Below, piece by piece: positions 5,958-11,588 of a stretch of DNA of 11,588 nucleotides. This DNA is from Candidatus Gastranaerophilales bacterium (lineage in GTDB: Bacteria; Cyanobacteriota; Vampirovibrionia; Gastranaerophilales; Gastranaerophilaceae): assembly GCA_900552525.1 (NCBI GenBank), contig UNSK01000055.1:1-11588 (forward strand), in the 5' to 3' direction. Each line of letters starts with the position of its first letter. The first letter of the stretch is position 1. A model generated the notes under the pieces. That model was not told where the DNA came from. It did no database searches and saw only the letters and a program-made list of their open reading frames with translations. Made by a program: the position numbers and the translations under genes.

Positions 5958-6829
5958 ACTTTTTGGAAAACCATTACATATTCATGCTTAAATATATAAA
6001 ATCCTCCGGCAAGAGCTCGGTAACGCCACAGATTTGCAGTTTTTCCCTTTGCACGCTCATTACCCTGCATATCTTTAATAATAATTGCTTTAGTAATGAA
6101 GCCGAGCTTATTCATTCTTGCCATGCACTCAAAGCCGAGTGGAATATGCTGAGAATTAGCGTACTTATCACCTATTATAAGGCAGGCAAAACGTCCTTTT
6201 TCTAAAAGGTCATATCCGTTTTTTGCAACTTTTTCAAACAAATCATAAAATTCTTCTGTAGTTGCGCAGTTAGATAAATCTTCTTTTTTATCAGAGAATT
6301 TGATAATATCATCATAAGGCGGATGAAGCATTAAAAGTTGAGCTTTTTTAGCTCCCATAATATCTAATCTGGCTTTAATCTTTTCTTTTGCTATTTCACT
6401 GGCAGAATCAGCACAGATAATATTAACGTCTGTAACAAGCTGTTTTGGTGTGAACTTTTCAGAAACAGATTCTGCTAATTCATCTTTTAATTCAACACCA
6501 ATGCATCTTCTTCCCATGTTTATGGCTTCAATACCTGAAGTTCCTGAACCAAAGAATAAATCCAAAACGATATCATTCTTTTTGGTGTATCTTTCATAAA
6601 TCTGCTGGGCAATCTGGGGAATATAATTTCCATGGTATTCATTTGAATGTCCGCCTTCTTTTAATCTGTTAGGAAATTCCCAGAGAGTATCTGTTTTTAT
6701 ATGATCATACTCCCGCCATTTTTTTAAATTAATATCACTATAAGCTGTTGTTTTAACTGCATTATTATCAACGACCTTTAAATCAGCCTTTTTGATAACC
6801 TTTTGTTCTTTTAAATTTGATTTAACCAT
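5954..6829 (-). CDS. Putative DNA methyltransferase (N6-adenine/N4-cytosine fold)
   Basis: 291 aa from ATG 6829, preceded by GGGGAGAGG; an in-frame TTG at 6841 would start inside that ribosome site and is rejected. Motifs in order: motif X-like HGNYIPQIAQQIYERY (66-81), motif I DLFFGSGTSG (90-99, SAM binding), motif II-like GVELK (111-115) and motif IV HPPY (169-172), the catalytic loop. Motif I before IV with only about 70 residues between and little after leaves no room for a large target-recognition domain. HPPY replaces the usual D/N/S-PP-Y/W. No restriction endonuclease is adjacent, so it looks like an orphan methylase; specificity is unknown, and an RNA or protein substrate is not excluded. 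Overlaps DUF167 by 4 nt. Confidence 0.8.
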   Translation of the reverse strand: MVKSNLKEQKVIKKADLKVVDNNAVKTTAYSDINLKKWREYDHIKTDTLWEFPNRLKEGGHSNEYHGNYIPQIAQQIYERYTKKNDIVLDLFFGSGTSGIEAINMGRRCIGVELKDELAESVSEKFTPKQLVTDVNIICADSASEIAKEKIKARLDIMGAKKAQLLMLHPPYDDIIKFSDKKEDLSNCATTEEFYDLFEKVAKNGYDLLEKGRFACLIIGDKYANSQHIPLGFECMARMNKLGFITKAIIIKDMQGNERAKGKTANLWRYRALAGGFYIFKHEYVMVFQKV

Positions 6830-6901
6830 ACCTCTCCCCAATTAATACATATAGTTTAAGGTATTTACTAAATTTTGTAATCAAATAAATAGATGATTTA
6901 T

Positions 6902-6942
6902 AAAAAAATCTGCTGTCTATTAAAATAATGGCAGCAGATTTT
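6902..6942 (-). terminator. Intrinsic terminator after the Cys-rich gene
   Basis: An 11-bp perfect stem (6905-6915 with 6932-6942), extendable by two pairs, followed on the minus strand by a 7-T tract. It separates the Cys-rich gene from the methylase operon. The plus-strand T-tract is shorter. Confidence 0.85.
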
Positions 6943-6963
6943 GTGAAAAATGAGAAAGTGTTG

Positions 6964-7350
6964 TTACTTAGCCATTTCTTGAAGTTTCTGGCATGGTTCG
7001 CATGGCTGTTTCTCAGGCACGCTGCATGGAGATTTTGCACAAGGGTTGCAAGGTACAGCCTTCTTAGCGCAAGGATCACAAGGTGCGGCTGCGCCTGTAG
7101 TACATGGGCATGGATCAACTGTTTTCTGGCAAGGATCACATTTCTTTTCTTTTTTGCATGGATCACATTTAGCCTTCTTACAAGGGTCAGCTTTTTTAGC
7201 ACAGGAGCAGTCAGCCTTTTGTTTTTCACATTTAGGGCAGTGTCCCCAGTATGCAGGATTTAAGCTTGACCATTCAAAAGCGTTTGCACTGTGAGTTCCG
7301 ATTACGGCAGCGATACCTAAAACTGCCAAAACTGATAATGTTTTTTTCAT
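6964..7350 (-). CDS. Secreted cysteine-rich repeat protein, unknown function
   Basis: 128 aa from ATG with AAAGGAG 6 nt upstream. A clear Sec signal peptide (KK, hydrophobic core LSVLAVLGIAAVIG, likely cleavage after SANA, residue 24). The mature ~104 residues hold 18 Cys, mostly as repeated xPC units (DPCKK, DPCQK, DPCAK, NPCAK, EPCQK), preceded by a CPKC pair and a CSC. Lys and Pro are abundant and aromatic residues few. Such spacing suits metal binding or a disulfide-stabilised, cell-wall-type protein outside the membrane; no known family identified. Monocistronic, with its own 5' region (a TGTATT-N3-AATACA dyad at 7382-7396) and a strong terminator. Confidence 0.9.
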   Translation of the reverse strand: MKKTLSVLAVLGIAAVIGTHSANAFEWSSLNPAYWGHCPKCEKQKADCSCAKKADPCKKAKCDPCKKEKKCDPCQKTVDPCPCTTGAAAPCDPCAKKAVPCNPCAKSPCSVPEKQPCEPCQKLQEMAK

Positions 7351-7451
7351 CTCTTACTCCTTTAACTTGACATGAATAAACTGTATTTTTAATACATATT
7401 TATTGTAAGAAATGAGCAGTGTTTTACCATAACCCGAGCGGATAAAGATTT

Positions 7452-7467
7452 TTAGACAAATGTCTAA
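7452..7467. repeat. 16-bp palindrome at the ilvC stop
   Basis: TTAGACA-AA-TGTCTAA, perfect 7-bp arms, overlapping the ilvC stop codon (7464-7466). A second perfect 12-bp palindrome, TTGACCGGTCAA, lies at 7472-7483 in the last ilvC codons. There is no T-tract after either on the minus strand, so neither is a standard terminator; they could fold together as an mRNA 3' structure. Confidence 0.55.
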
Positions 7468-8489
7468 TTTCTTGACCGGTCAATTAGTTTATTGTCATTA
7501 TTCCAGCTGAATGATGAACGAATTTCCTGTCCAATTTTTTCAATCAAATGGTTTTGTGAGGCAGTGCGTAATTCTTTGAATTTACCCCCTCCATTCTGCA
7601 TTTCATCCATAAATTCATTTGCATATTTGCCGCTCTGAATATCAGACAAAATGTTCTTCATTTCAGCTTTAACGCCGGAGTTAATTAGCCTGTTTCCTCT
7701 TGTTAAATCGCCGTATTCCGCATTGTTGGAAATAGAATAATGCATATCTTCAATTCCGCCCTGATATATTAAATCAACAATAAGCTTTAATTCATGGCAG
7801 ACTTCAAAATATGCCATATAAGGAGAATATCCTGCTTCAACGAGAGTTTCAAATGCAGTCTTTATTAGGGCAGAACAGCCGCCGCATAGTACGGCCTGTT
7901 CTCCGAATAAATCAGTTTCAGTTTCTTCTCTGAATGTTGTTTCAATAATTCCCGCACGTCCAGAGCCGATTGCTGAGGCATAAGAAAGAGCTGCTTCTTT
8001 AGAATCTCCGCTGTAATCCTGTGCAACAGCAATAAGTGAAGGAACTCCACGACCGTCTTTATATTCACTTCTAACTGTATGCCCCGGTGCTTTAGGTGCA
8101 ACCATAATTACATTAATATTCTCAGGTGCTTTTATAAAACCATAGTGAATGTTAAATCCATGTGAAAACATTAAATACTGACCGGCTTTTAAATATGGCT
8201 TAATTTCTTTTTCATAAACCTCTGCCTGAACCTCGTCAGGAATAAGGATTTGTATAATATCAGCCTGTTTTACCGCATCGGAAATAGACATTGTTTTTAG
8301 TCCGTAATCTTTGGCTTTTATATCAGAAGCTCCACCTTGTCTTACGCCGATTACTACATCACAGCCGGAATCCTTTAAGTTTAATCCCTGTCCGTATCCT
8401 TGTGAACCAAAACCAATAACAGCAATCTTTTTGCTTTTTATCAAATCTTTGTTAATATCTTTATCTGTATATATTTTTAAACTTTTCAT
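7464..8489 (-). CDS. ilvC: Ketol-acid reductoisomerase, class I
   Basis: Second common step of valine, leucine and isoleucine synthesis: Mg2+-dependent alkyl shift plus NADPH reduction of acetolactate. 341 aa, the short class I form. Rossmann motif GFGSQG (26-31); beta2-alphaB loop R50-QGGA-S55, whose serine fits NADPH; PDEVQ (84-88); the catalytic-region His110 in FSHGFNIHYG; metal ligands Asp193 and Glu197 in ETDLFGEQ; Glu229 and Glu233 in FEVCHE; Ser254 in YSISN. The C-terminus carries about 12 extra polar residues (NNDNKLIDRSRN). Start ATG with GGAGG 4 nt upstream. It follows gyrA by 53 bp with a hairpin between; no other branched-chain gene is in view, so it stands apart from an ilvBN cluster here. 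Confidence 0.97.
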   Translation of the reverse strand: MKSLKIYTDKDINKDLIKSKKIAVIGFGSQGYGQGLNLKDSGCDVVIGVRQGGASDIKAKDYGLKTMSISDAVKQADIIQILIPDEVQAEVYEKEIKPYLKAGQYLMFSHGFNIHYGFIKAPENINVIMVAPKAPGHTVRSEYKDGRGVPSLIAVAQDYSGDSKEAALSYASAIGSGRAGIIETTFREETETDLFGEQAVLCGGCSALIKTAFETLVEAGYSPYMAYFEVCHELKLIVDLIYQGGIEDMHYSISNNAEYGDLTRGNRLINSGVKAEMKNILSDIQSGKYANEFMDEMQNGGGKFKELRTASQNHLIEKIGQEIRSSFSWNNDNKLIDRSRN

Positions 8490-8506
8490 AAATCCTCCAT
8501 GTAATT

Positions 8507-8531
8507 ACGGCCGGAGTATGTATCCGACCGT
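8507..8531 (-). promoter_or_regulatory. Hairpin in the gyrA-ilvC gap
   Basis: ACGGTCGGA-N7-TCCGGCCGT on the minus strand: 9 pairs including one G-U, GC-rich for this genome, 17 nt before the ilvC start and just before its GGAGG. No U-tract follows on the minus strand, so it is more likely an intercistronic stabiliser or leader element than a terminator. On the plus strand, a T5 lies 4 nt downstream. Confidence 0.5.
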
Positions 8532-8542
8532 ATAAGTTTTTA

Positions 8543-11086
8543 TTATTCTGTTAATGTTGTCTGTTCGCCTTCTGTCATATCCTCTATAGAACATCCTCCG
8601 GAAGGAATTGTATCCCCGTCATCGTCCTTATCAGTATTGACAATCTTGTTAACAGAAACAACCGTGTCATTGTCTGTGAGGTTTTGCGCTCTAACGCCGG
8701 TTGCAGGTCTGCCCTGACAAGAAATATCACCGGCCTTAATCCTTGTAACAATTCCGTTTGCAGTAACCATCATTATTTCGTCTTTTTCTTCAACGATAGT
8801 TAGGGCAACAAGTCGGGACATATTAGATTTAAATTTAGTAGCAATAAGACCTATACCGCCTCTGTTTTGTGTCCTGAATTCAGATAGTTTTGTTCTCTTT
8901 CCAAATCCGTCAGAAGTTACTACAAGTAAGTCTGCATCGTAATTTCTTGGAACTATGTCACAGCCAATAATTGTGTCAGCAGCACGAAGTTTCATTGAAT
9001 TTACACCTCTTGCGCTTCTTCCGAGCGGTCTTAAATCTTCAATCGGGAATCTGATAGCCATACCGCAGGACGTACCAATAATTATTTCATCGTTCGGATT
9101 AGCAAGCTTAACCCAGTTGAGTTTGTCACCTTCTTCAAGAGAAATCGCAATTATACCGCTTCTCCTTATGCTTGCAAAGTTATCAAGCTCAATTCTCTTG
9201 ATATAACCCTTTTGTGTAAGCATAATCAGATTTAAATCATGTGAGAAATTACTTACAGGAACAACTGCTGTAATTCTTTCTCCCTGTTCAATTGGAAGCA
9301 CGTTTACGATAGGTAATCCTTTGGACTGTCTGCCGCCTTCAGGGAAGTCATAGACATTAAGACTGTAAACGATACCCTTTGAAGAGAAGAATAATACTTT
9401 GTCATGCATCATTGCAGTAAAGAAATGCTGTATGTCATCATCATCTTTTGTTTTCATGCCGGCTTTACCGCGTGTTGCACGGTTCTGACGTTCAAAAGTA
9501 TCTAAAGAAATTCTCTTCAAATATCCCTGATGAGTAATAAATACTGCCATCTGAGTATTCGGAGTTAAATCTTCTATTGTAACTTCGCCCTGTTCCGGAA
9601 CAATCTGGGTTTTTCTGTCATCACCGTATTTTTCTTTGTCTTCAAGAAGTTCAGATTTGATAATATCAAGAACTTTTTGTCTATCTGCAAGAATTTCTTC
9701 ATATTCAGAAATCTTTTTCAACAATTCATCGTATTCATTCTTAATCTTATCTTGTTCCAATCCGGTTAATCTTCTTAACTGCATTTCTAAGATAGCATTT
9801 GCCTGATCTATATCGAGTCCGAAACGGCTCATCAAACCGACTCTTGCATCATCAGTTGTTTTAGATTTTTTAATAAGTTCAATGACTTCATCTAAAGAGC
9901 CTAATGCAATCAATAAACCTGCTAAAATATGAGCTCTGATTTTTGCTTTCTTTAAGAAGTAAATAGTTCTTCTTGTAACGATTTCAACTCTATGTTCAAC
10001 AAATTCATTAAGCACTTCATAAAGGTTTAACAATCTAGGCTGCTTTCCGCAGAGAGTAACCATGTTAACCCCGAAGGTTGTTGCAAGCTGTGTATATTTG
10101 AATAAATTATTCTTAACAACTTCCGGCTTAGCATCGCGTTTAAGCTCAATTACAATACGCATACCTTCACGGTCAGATTCATCTCTGATATCAGAGATTC
10201 CGTTAATCTTTTGTTCTTTAACAAGATCTGCAATTTTTTGAATAAGCATAGACTTGTTAACCTGATAAGGAATTTCAGTAACAATTATAGCTGTTCTTGT
10301 TTGTCTGCCTGCTCCGCCAGGAATTTCTTCAATCGTTGCAACCGCAGACATCTTGATTGAACCTCTGCCTGTTTCATACGCCTGCTTAATATCATTTAAA
10401 CCAACAATAGTAGCAGCAGTTGGGAAATCAGGCCCTTTAATATACTCCATCAAACCTGCAACTGTAATTTGCGGGTTATCTATCAAAGCAATGGTTCCGT
10501 CAACGACTTCTCTAAGGTTGTGAGGAGGAATGTTAGTCGCCATACCAACTGCAATACCTGATGAACCGTTTAATAAAAGCATCGGAAGTCTTACAGGCAG
10601 CACAGAAGGCTCTTCAAGAGAACCATCGAAGTTTGGTTCAAAGTCAACTGTTTCGCAGTCAATATCAGCGAGCATGGAAGTTGTAATTTTATGCATACGT
10701 GCTTCTGTATAACGCATTGCAGCTGCTCCGTCACCATCGACAGAACCAAAGTTACCATGGCCGTCAACAACAAGATATCTTGTATTGAAATCCTGCGCAA
10801 GACGTACAAGAGCTTCATAAACAGAGCTGTCACCGTGCGGGTGGTATTTACCAAGCACTTCACCAACAATACGGGCACATTTCTTAAACGGTTTGTCCGG
10901 TGTCATTCCCAGTTCGTTCATAGCATATAATATACGTCTATGAACCGGCTTTAAACCATCTCTTACATCAGGAAGCGCACGACCAACGATTACACTCATT
11001 GCATAATCGATATAACATTTCTTCATCTCTTCCCTTATATTAACCGGTACAATTTTACCGTCTGAAAACATATTTTGTTGTGCCAA
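8543..11086 (-). CDS. gyrA: DNA gyrase subunit A
   Basis: 847 aa; the breakage-reunion and DNA-wrapping subunit of type II topoisomerase A2B2, which adds negative supercoils. N-terminal winged-helix/tower part with catalytic Tyr126 ([10 protein letters not shown]) and the quinolone region [11 protein letters not shown] (81-91); Ser87 and Glu91 match E. coli Ser83/Asp87, so no classic resistance change is seen. Coiled coil at about 440-480, then the six-bladed C-terminal pinwheel (about 505-815). The blade-1 box reads QNRATRG (534-540) instead of QRRGGKG, whereas a later blade has QNRGGIG (740-746). The last ~35 residues form an acidic tail. Start is TTG with GAGGAG 7 nt upstream. No gyrB adjacent. 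ParC is less likely given six blades and the later RGG box. Confidence 0.95.
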   Translation of the reverse strand: MAQQNMFSDGKIVPVNIREEMKKCYIDYAMSVIVGRALPDVRDGLKPVHRRILYAMNELGMTPDKPFKKCARIVGEVLGKYHPHGDSSVYEALVRLAQDFNTRYLVVDGHGNFGSVDGDGAAAMRYTEARMHKITTSMLADIDCETVDFEPNFDGSLEEPSVLPVRLPMLLLNGSSGIAVGMATNIPPHNLREVVDGTIALIDNPQITVAGLMEYIKGPDFPTAATIVGLNDIKQAYETGRGSIKMSAVATIEEIPGGAGRQTRTAIIVTEIPYQVNKSMLIQKIADLVKEQKINGISDIRDESDREGMRIVIELKRDAKPEVVKNNLFKYTQLATTFGVNMVTLCGKQPRLLNLYEVLNEFVEHRVEIVTRRTIYFLKKAKIRAHILAGLLIALGSLDEVIELIKKSKTTDDARVGLMSRFGLDIDQANAILEMQLRRLTGLEQDKIKNEYDELLKKISEYEEILADRQKVLDIIKSELLEDKEKYGDDRKTQIVPEQGEVTIEDLTPNTQMAVFITHQGYLKRISLDTFERQNRATRGKAGMKTKDDDDIQHFFTAMMHDKVLFFSSKGIVYSLNVYDFPEGGRQSKGLPIVNVLPIEQGERITAVVPVSNFSHDLNLIMLTQKGYIKRIELDNFASIRRSGIIAISLEEGDKLNWVKLANPNDEIIIGTSCGMAIRFPIEDLRPLGRSARGVNSMKLRAADTIIGCDIVPRNYDADLLVVTSDGFGKRTKLSEFRTQNRGGIGLIATKFKSNMSRLVALTIVEEKDEIMMVTANGIVTRIKAGDISCQGRPATGVRAQNLTDNDTVVSVNKIVNTDKDDDGDTIPSGGCSIEDMTEGEQTTLTE

Positions 11087-11105
11087 AATCTTTCTCCTCT
11101 ATCCC

Positions 11106-11148
11106 ATTCTATATATAAATAGTAGCACAAACAAAATAATCTTGTAAA
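11106..11148 (-). promoter_or_regulatory. gyrA promoter region
   Basis: Two overlapping candidates on the minus strand: TTTACA (11148-11143)-N18-TACTAT (11124-11119), and TTGTTT (11134-11129)-N17-TAGAAT (11111-11106). The first leaves a leader of about 25 nt including the GAGGAG; the second leaves only about 13 nt and would place the start site close to the ribosome site, so the first is favoured. Confidence 0.5.
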
Positions 11149-11231
11149 CTTATTTCTTTATTATATACATATGTAATCTTCTGTTAATACAGTTTTAAGG
11201 TTTGTAAAATTTGCATAAAAAAAGGCAATTT

Positions 11232-11264
11232 TTGAAAAGGAAATTACTTTATATATATGTAAGA
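11232..11264 (+). promoter_or_regulatory. Promoter for the tandem-hairpin RNA
   Basis: TTGAAA (11232-11237), 16-bp spacer, TATATG (11254-11259), inside the 20-nt element (11245-11264) shared exactly with 3520-3539. Divergent to gyrA. Confidence 0.5.
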
Positions 11265-11286
11265 ACTAAGTTAAGTAAGAAAAAAA

Positions 11287-11392
11287 ACTCGGTGGACGAG
11301 TCGGACGTTAGGCTCCGAACCGAATTTACCCCCTTTTACACTCGGTGGACGAGTCGGGCGTTAGGCTCCATACCGGATTTACCCCTTTTTTA
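11287..11392 (+). repeat. Two direct 53-bp repeats
   Basis: Period exactly 53 bp. Differences cluster in the hairpin loop (A/G), the internal-loop side (GA/AT), one stem base (A/G, pair kept as U-G) and the C/T tail. Both copies share CGGTGGACGAGTCGG and CGTTAGGCTCC. Confidence 0.9.
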
Positions 11393-11425
11393 TACTCTCT
11401 CTTAATATCCTCGTGTTTATTTAAT

Positions 11426-11455
11426 GTTTGCGACCCCAAATCGCAAACTTTTTTT
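11426..11455 (+). terminator. Strong intrinsic terminator
   Basis: GTTTGCGA-N7-TCGCAAAC, perfect 8-bp stem, then T7. It ends the tandem-hairpin RNA just before the next promoter. Confidence 0.9.
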
Positions 11456-11458
11456 ATA

Positions 11459-11487
11459 TTGACAATTATGTTTATCTAATATATAAT
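11459..11487 (+). promoter_or_regulatory. Perfect-consensus sigma70 promoter
   Basis: TTGACA, exactly 17 bp, TATAAT. It begins 3 bp after the terminator T-tract. The expected start site near 11494 leaves a very short leader before the AAGGA at 11496-11500. Confidence 0.88.
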
Positions 11488-11504
11488 AATTATATAAGGA
11501 TATG

Positions 11505-11588
11505 TTGTACGATATGCGGATTTTTGATGAACCAATATTAGTAAAGGTTTTAACCCTTTGCCCTGAAACCCTTGTGGCTGTAGGGGGG
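11505..11588 (+). CDS. Start of an unidentified protein, cut by the window end
   Basis: Open from 11502 to the end with no stop. Possible in-frame starts are ATG 11502 (too close to AAGGA), TTG 11505 (4 nt from AAGGA, chosen) and ATG 11514 (13 nt). From 11514 it reads MRIFDEPILVKVLTLCPETL and onward to VAVGG, plausible protein-like composition for this genome. The family cannot be named from about 28 residues. Position right behind a consensus promoter and SD supports a real gene, but a short leader of an RNA gene is possible. Confidence 0.45.
   Translation, partial: MYDMRIFDEPILVKVLTLCPETLVAVGG

Larger units (their letters stand above)
11265..11456 (+). ncRNA. Candidate structured RNA with two tandem 53-nt hairpin units
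   Basis: Unit 1 (11287-11339) and unit 2 (11340-11392) agree at 46 of 53 positions by eye. Each folds the same way: outer stem UCGGU with ACCGA (unit 2 ACCGG), internal loop GGAC opposite 3 nt, inner stem GAGUC with GGCUC, loop GGACGUUA (unit 2 GGGCGUUA), then a UUUACCCC tail and U-tract. Two pairs are U-G and work only in plus-strand RNA; on the minus strand they would be A-C, so the plus strand is probably functional. It has its own upstream promoter candidate and a downstream terminator, giving about 190 nt. No good ORF. No RNA family recognised; a tandem riboswitch, protein-sponge RNA or regulatory RNA are options. Confidence 0.6.

Noticed and set aside
6822..7229. Minus-strand ORF overlapping the Cys-rich gene and the methylase start
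   Set aside because: A frame-shifted shadow of the Cys-rich gene; it runs through that gene's terminator and lacks a start signal.
11287..11392. Guanidine-II (mini-ykkC) riboswitch, integron attC sites or a CRISPR array
   Set aside because: ACGA does not sit in a hairpin loop as the guanidine-II motif needs. GTTAGGC occurs only in direct orientation without the paired RYYYAAC core of attC. Only two units, and no spacer between them.
11287..11392. CsrB-like sponge RNA based on GGA in hairpin loops
   Set aside because: The loop GGA in unit 1 is GGG in unit 2, so the key motif is not kept.
11211..11405. 64-codon ORF across the tandem repeats
   Set aside because: Overlaps the promoter and both hairpins, has no SD, and its reading is explained by the repeat sequence.

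Overview
The window is compact, AT-rich bacterial DNA with clear Shine-Dalgarno sites, TTG/GTG starts at several genes, intrinsic terminators and sigma70-type promoters. The left edge carries what looks like a flagellin C-terminus. Low G+C, a GyrA with a cyanobacterial-style RATRGKAG segment, and small lineage-specific proteins suggest, tentatively, a gut-type non-photosynthetic relative of cyanobacteria (Vampirovibrionia/Gastranaerophilales). This is a family-knowledge inference; another low-G+C phylum is possible.

Layout. 1-95: flagellin-like C-terminus (+), closed by a bidirectional terminator shared with the convergent speD (129-587, -; SAM decarboxylase, polyamine synthesis). 588-882: divergent intergenic region with a long hairpin, a second terminator-like hairpin and a -10 box. 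883-1658 (+): a small HEAT-like protein and rnhA (RNase HI), 17 bp apart. 1655-3205 (-): a 516-aa acidic, helical protein of unknown function whose stop overlaps that of rnhA on the palindrome CTAG. 3206-3562: a 357-bp divergent control region holding two interleaved pairs of inverted repeats, two convergent extended -10 boxes and a terminator. 3563-3994 (+): a 143-aa coiled-coil protein, ending directly against the stop of the next minus-strand gene.

3995-11086 is a long minus-strand run. In transcription order it is gyrA, ilvC, a secreted Cys-rich protein with a good terminator, a DNA-methylase-fold protein overlapping a DUF167 protein, then a 100-aa internally duplicated protein directly abutting a YuiF/NhaC-type transporter. 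The run is a set of separate housekeeping and accessory units rather than one pathway.

11087-11588: the gyrA promoter region, then on the plus strand a probable stand-alone structured RNA made of two tandem 53-nt hairpin units with its own promoter and strong terminator. It is followed by a perfect-consensus promoter (TTGACA-N17-TATAAT) and the start of a gene that runs off the window.

The parts with most possible novelty are the tandem-hairpin RNA (11265-11456), the mirrored-repeat control region between the two unknown coiled-coil genes (3225-3490) with its two gene products, and the 18-cysteine secreted protein (6964-7350).
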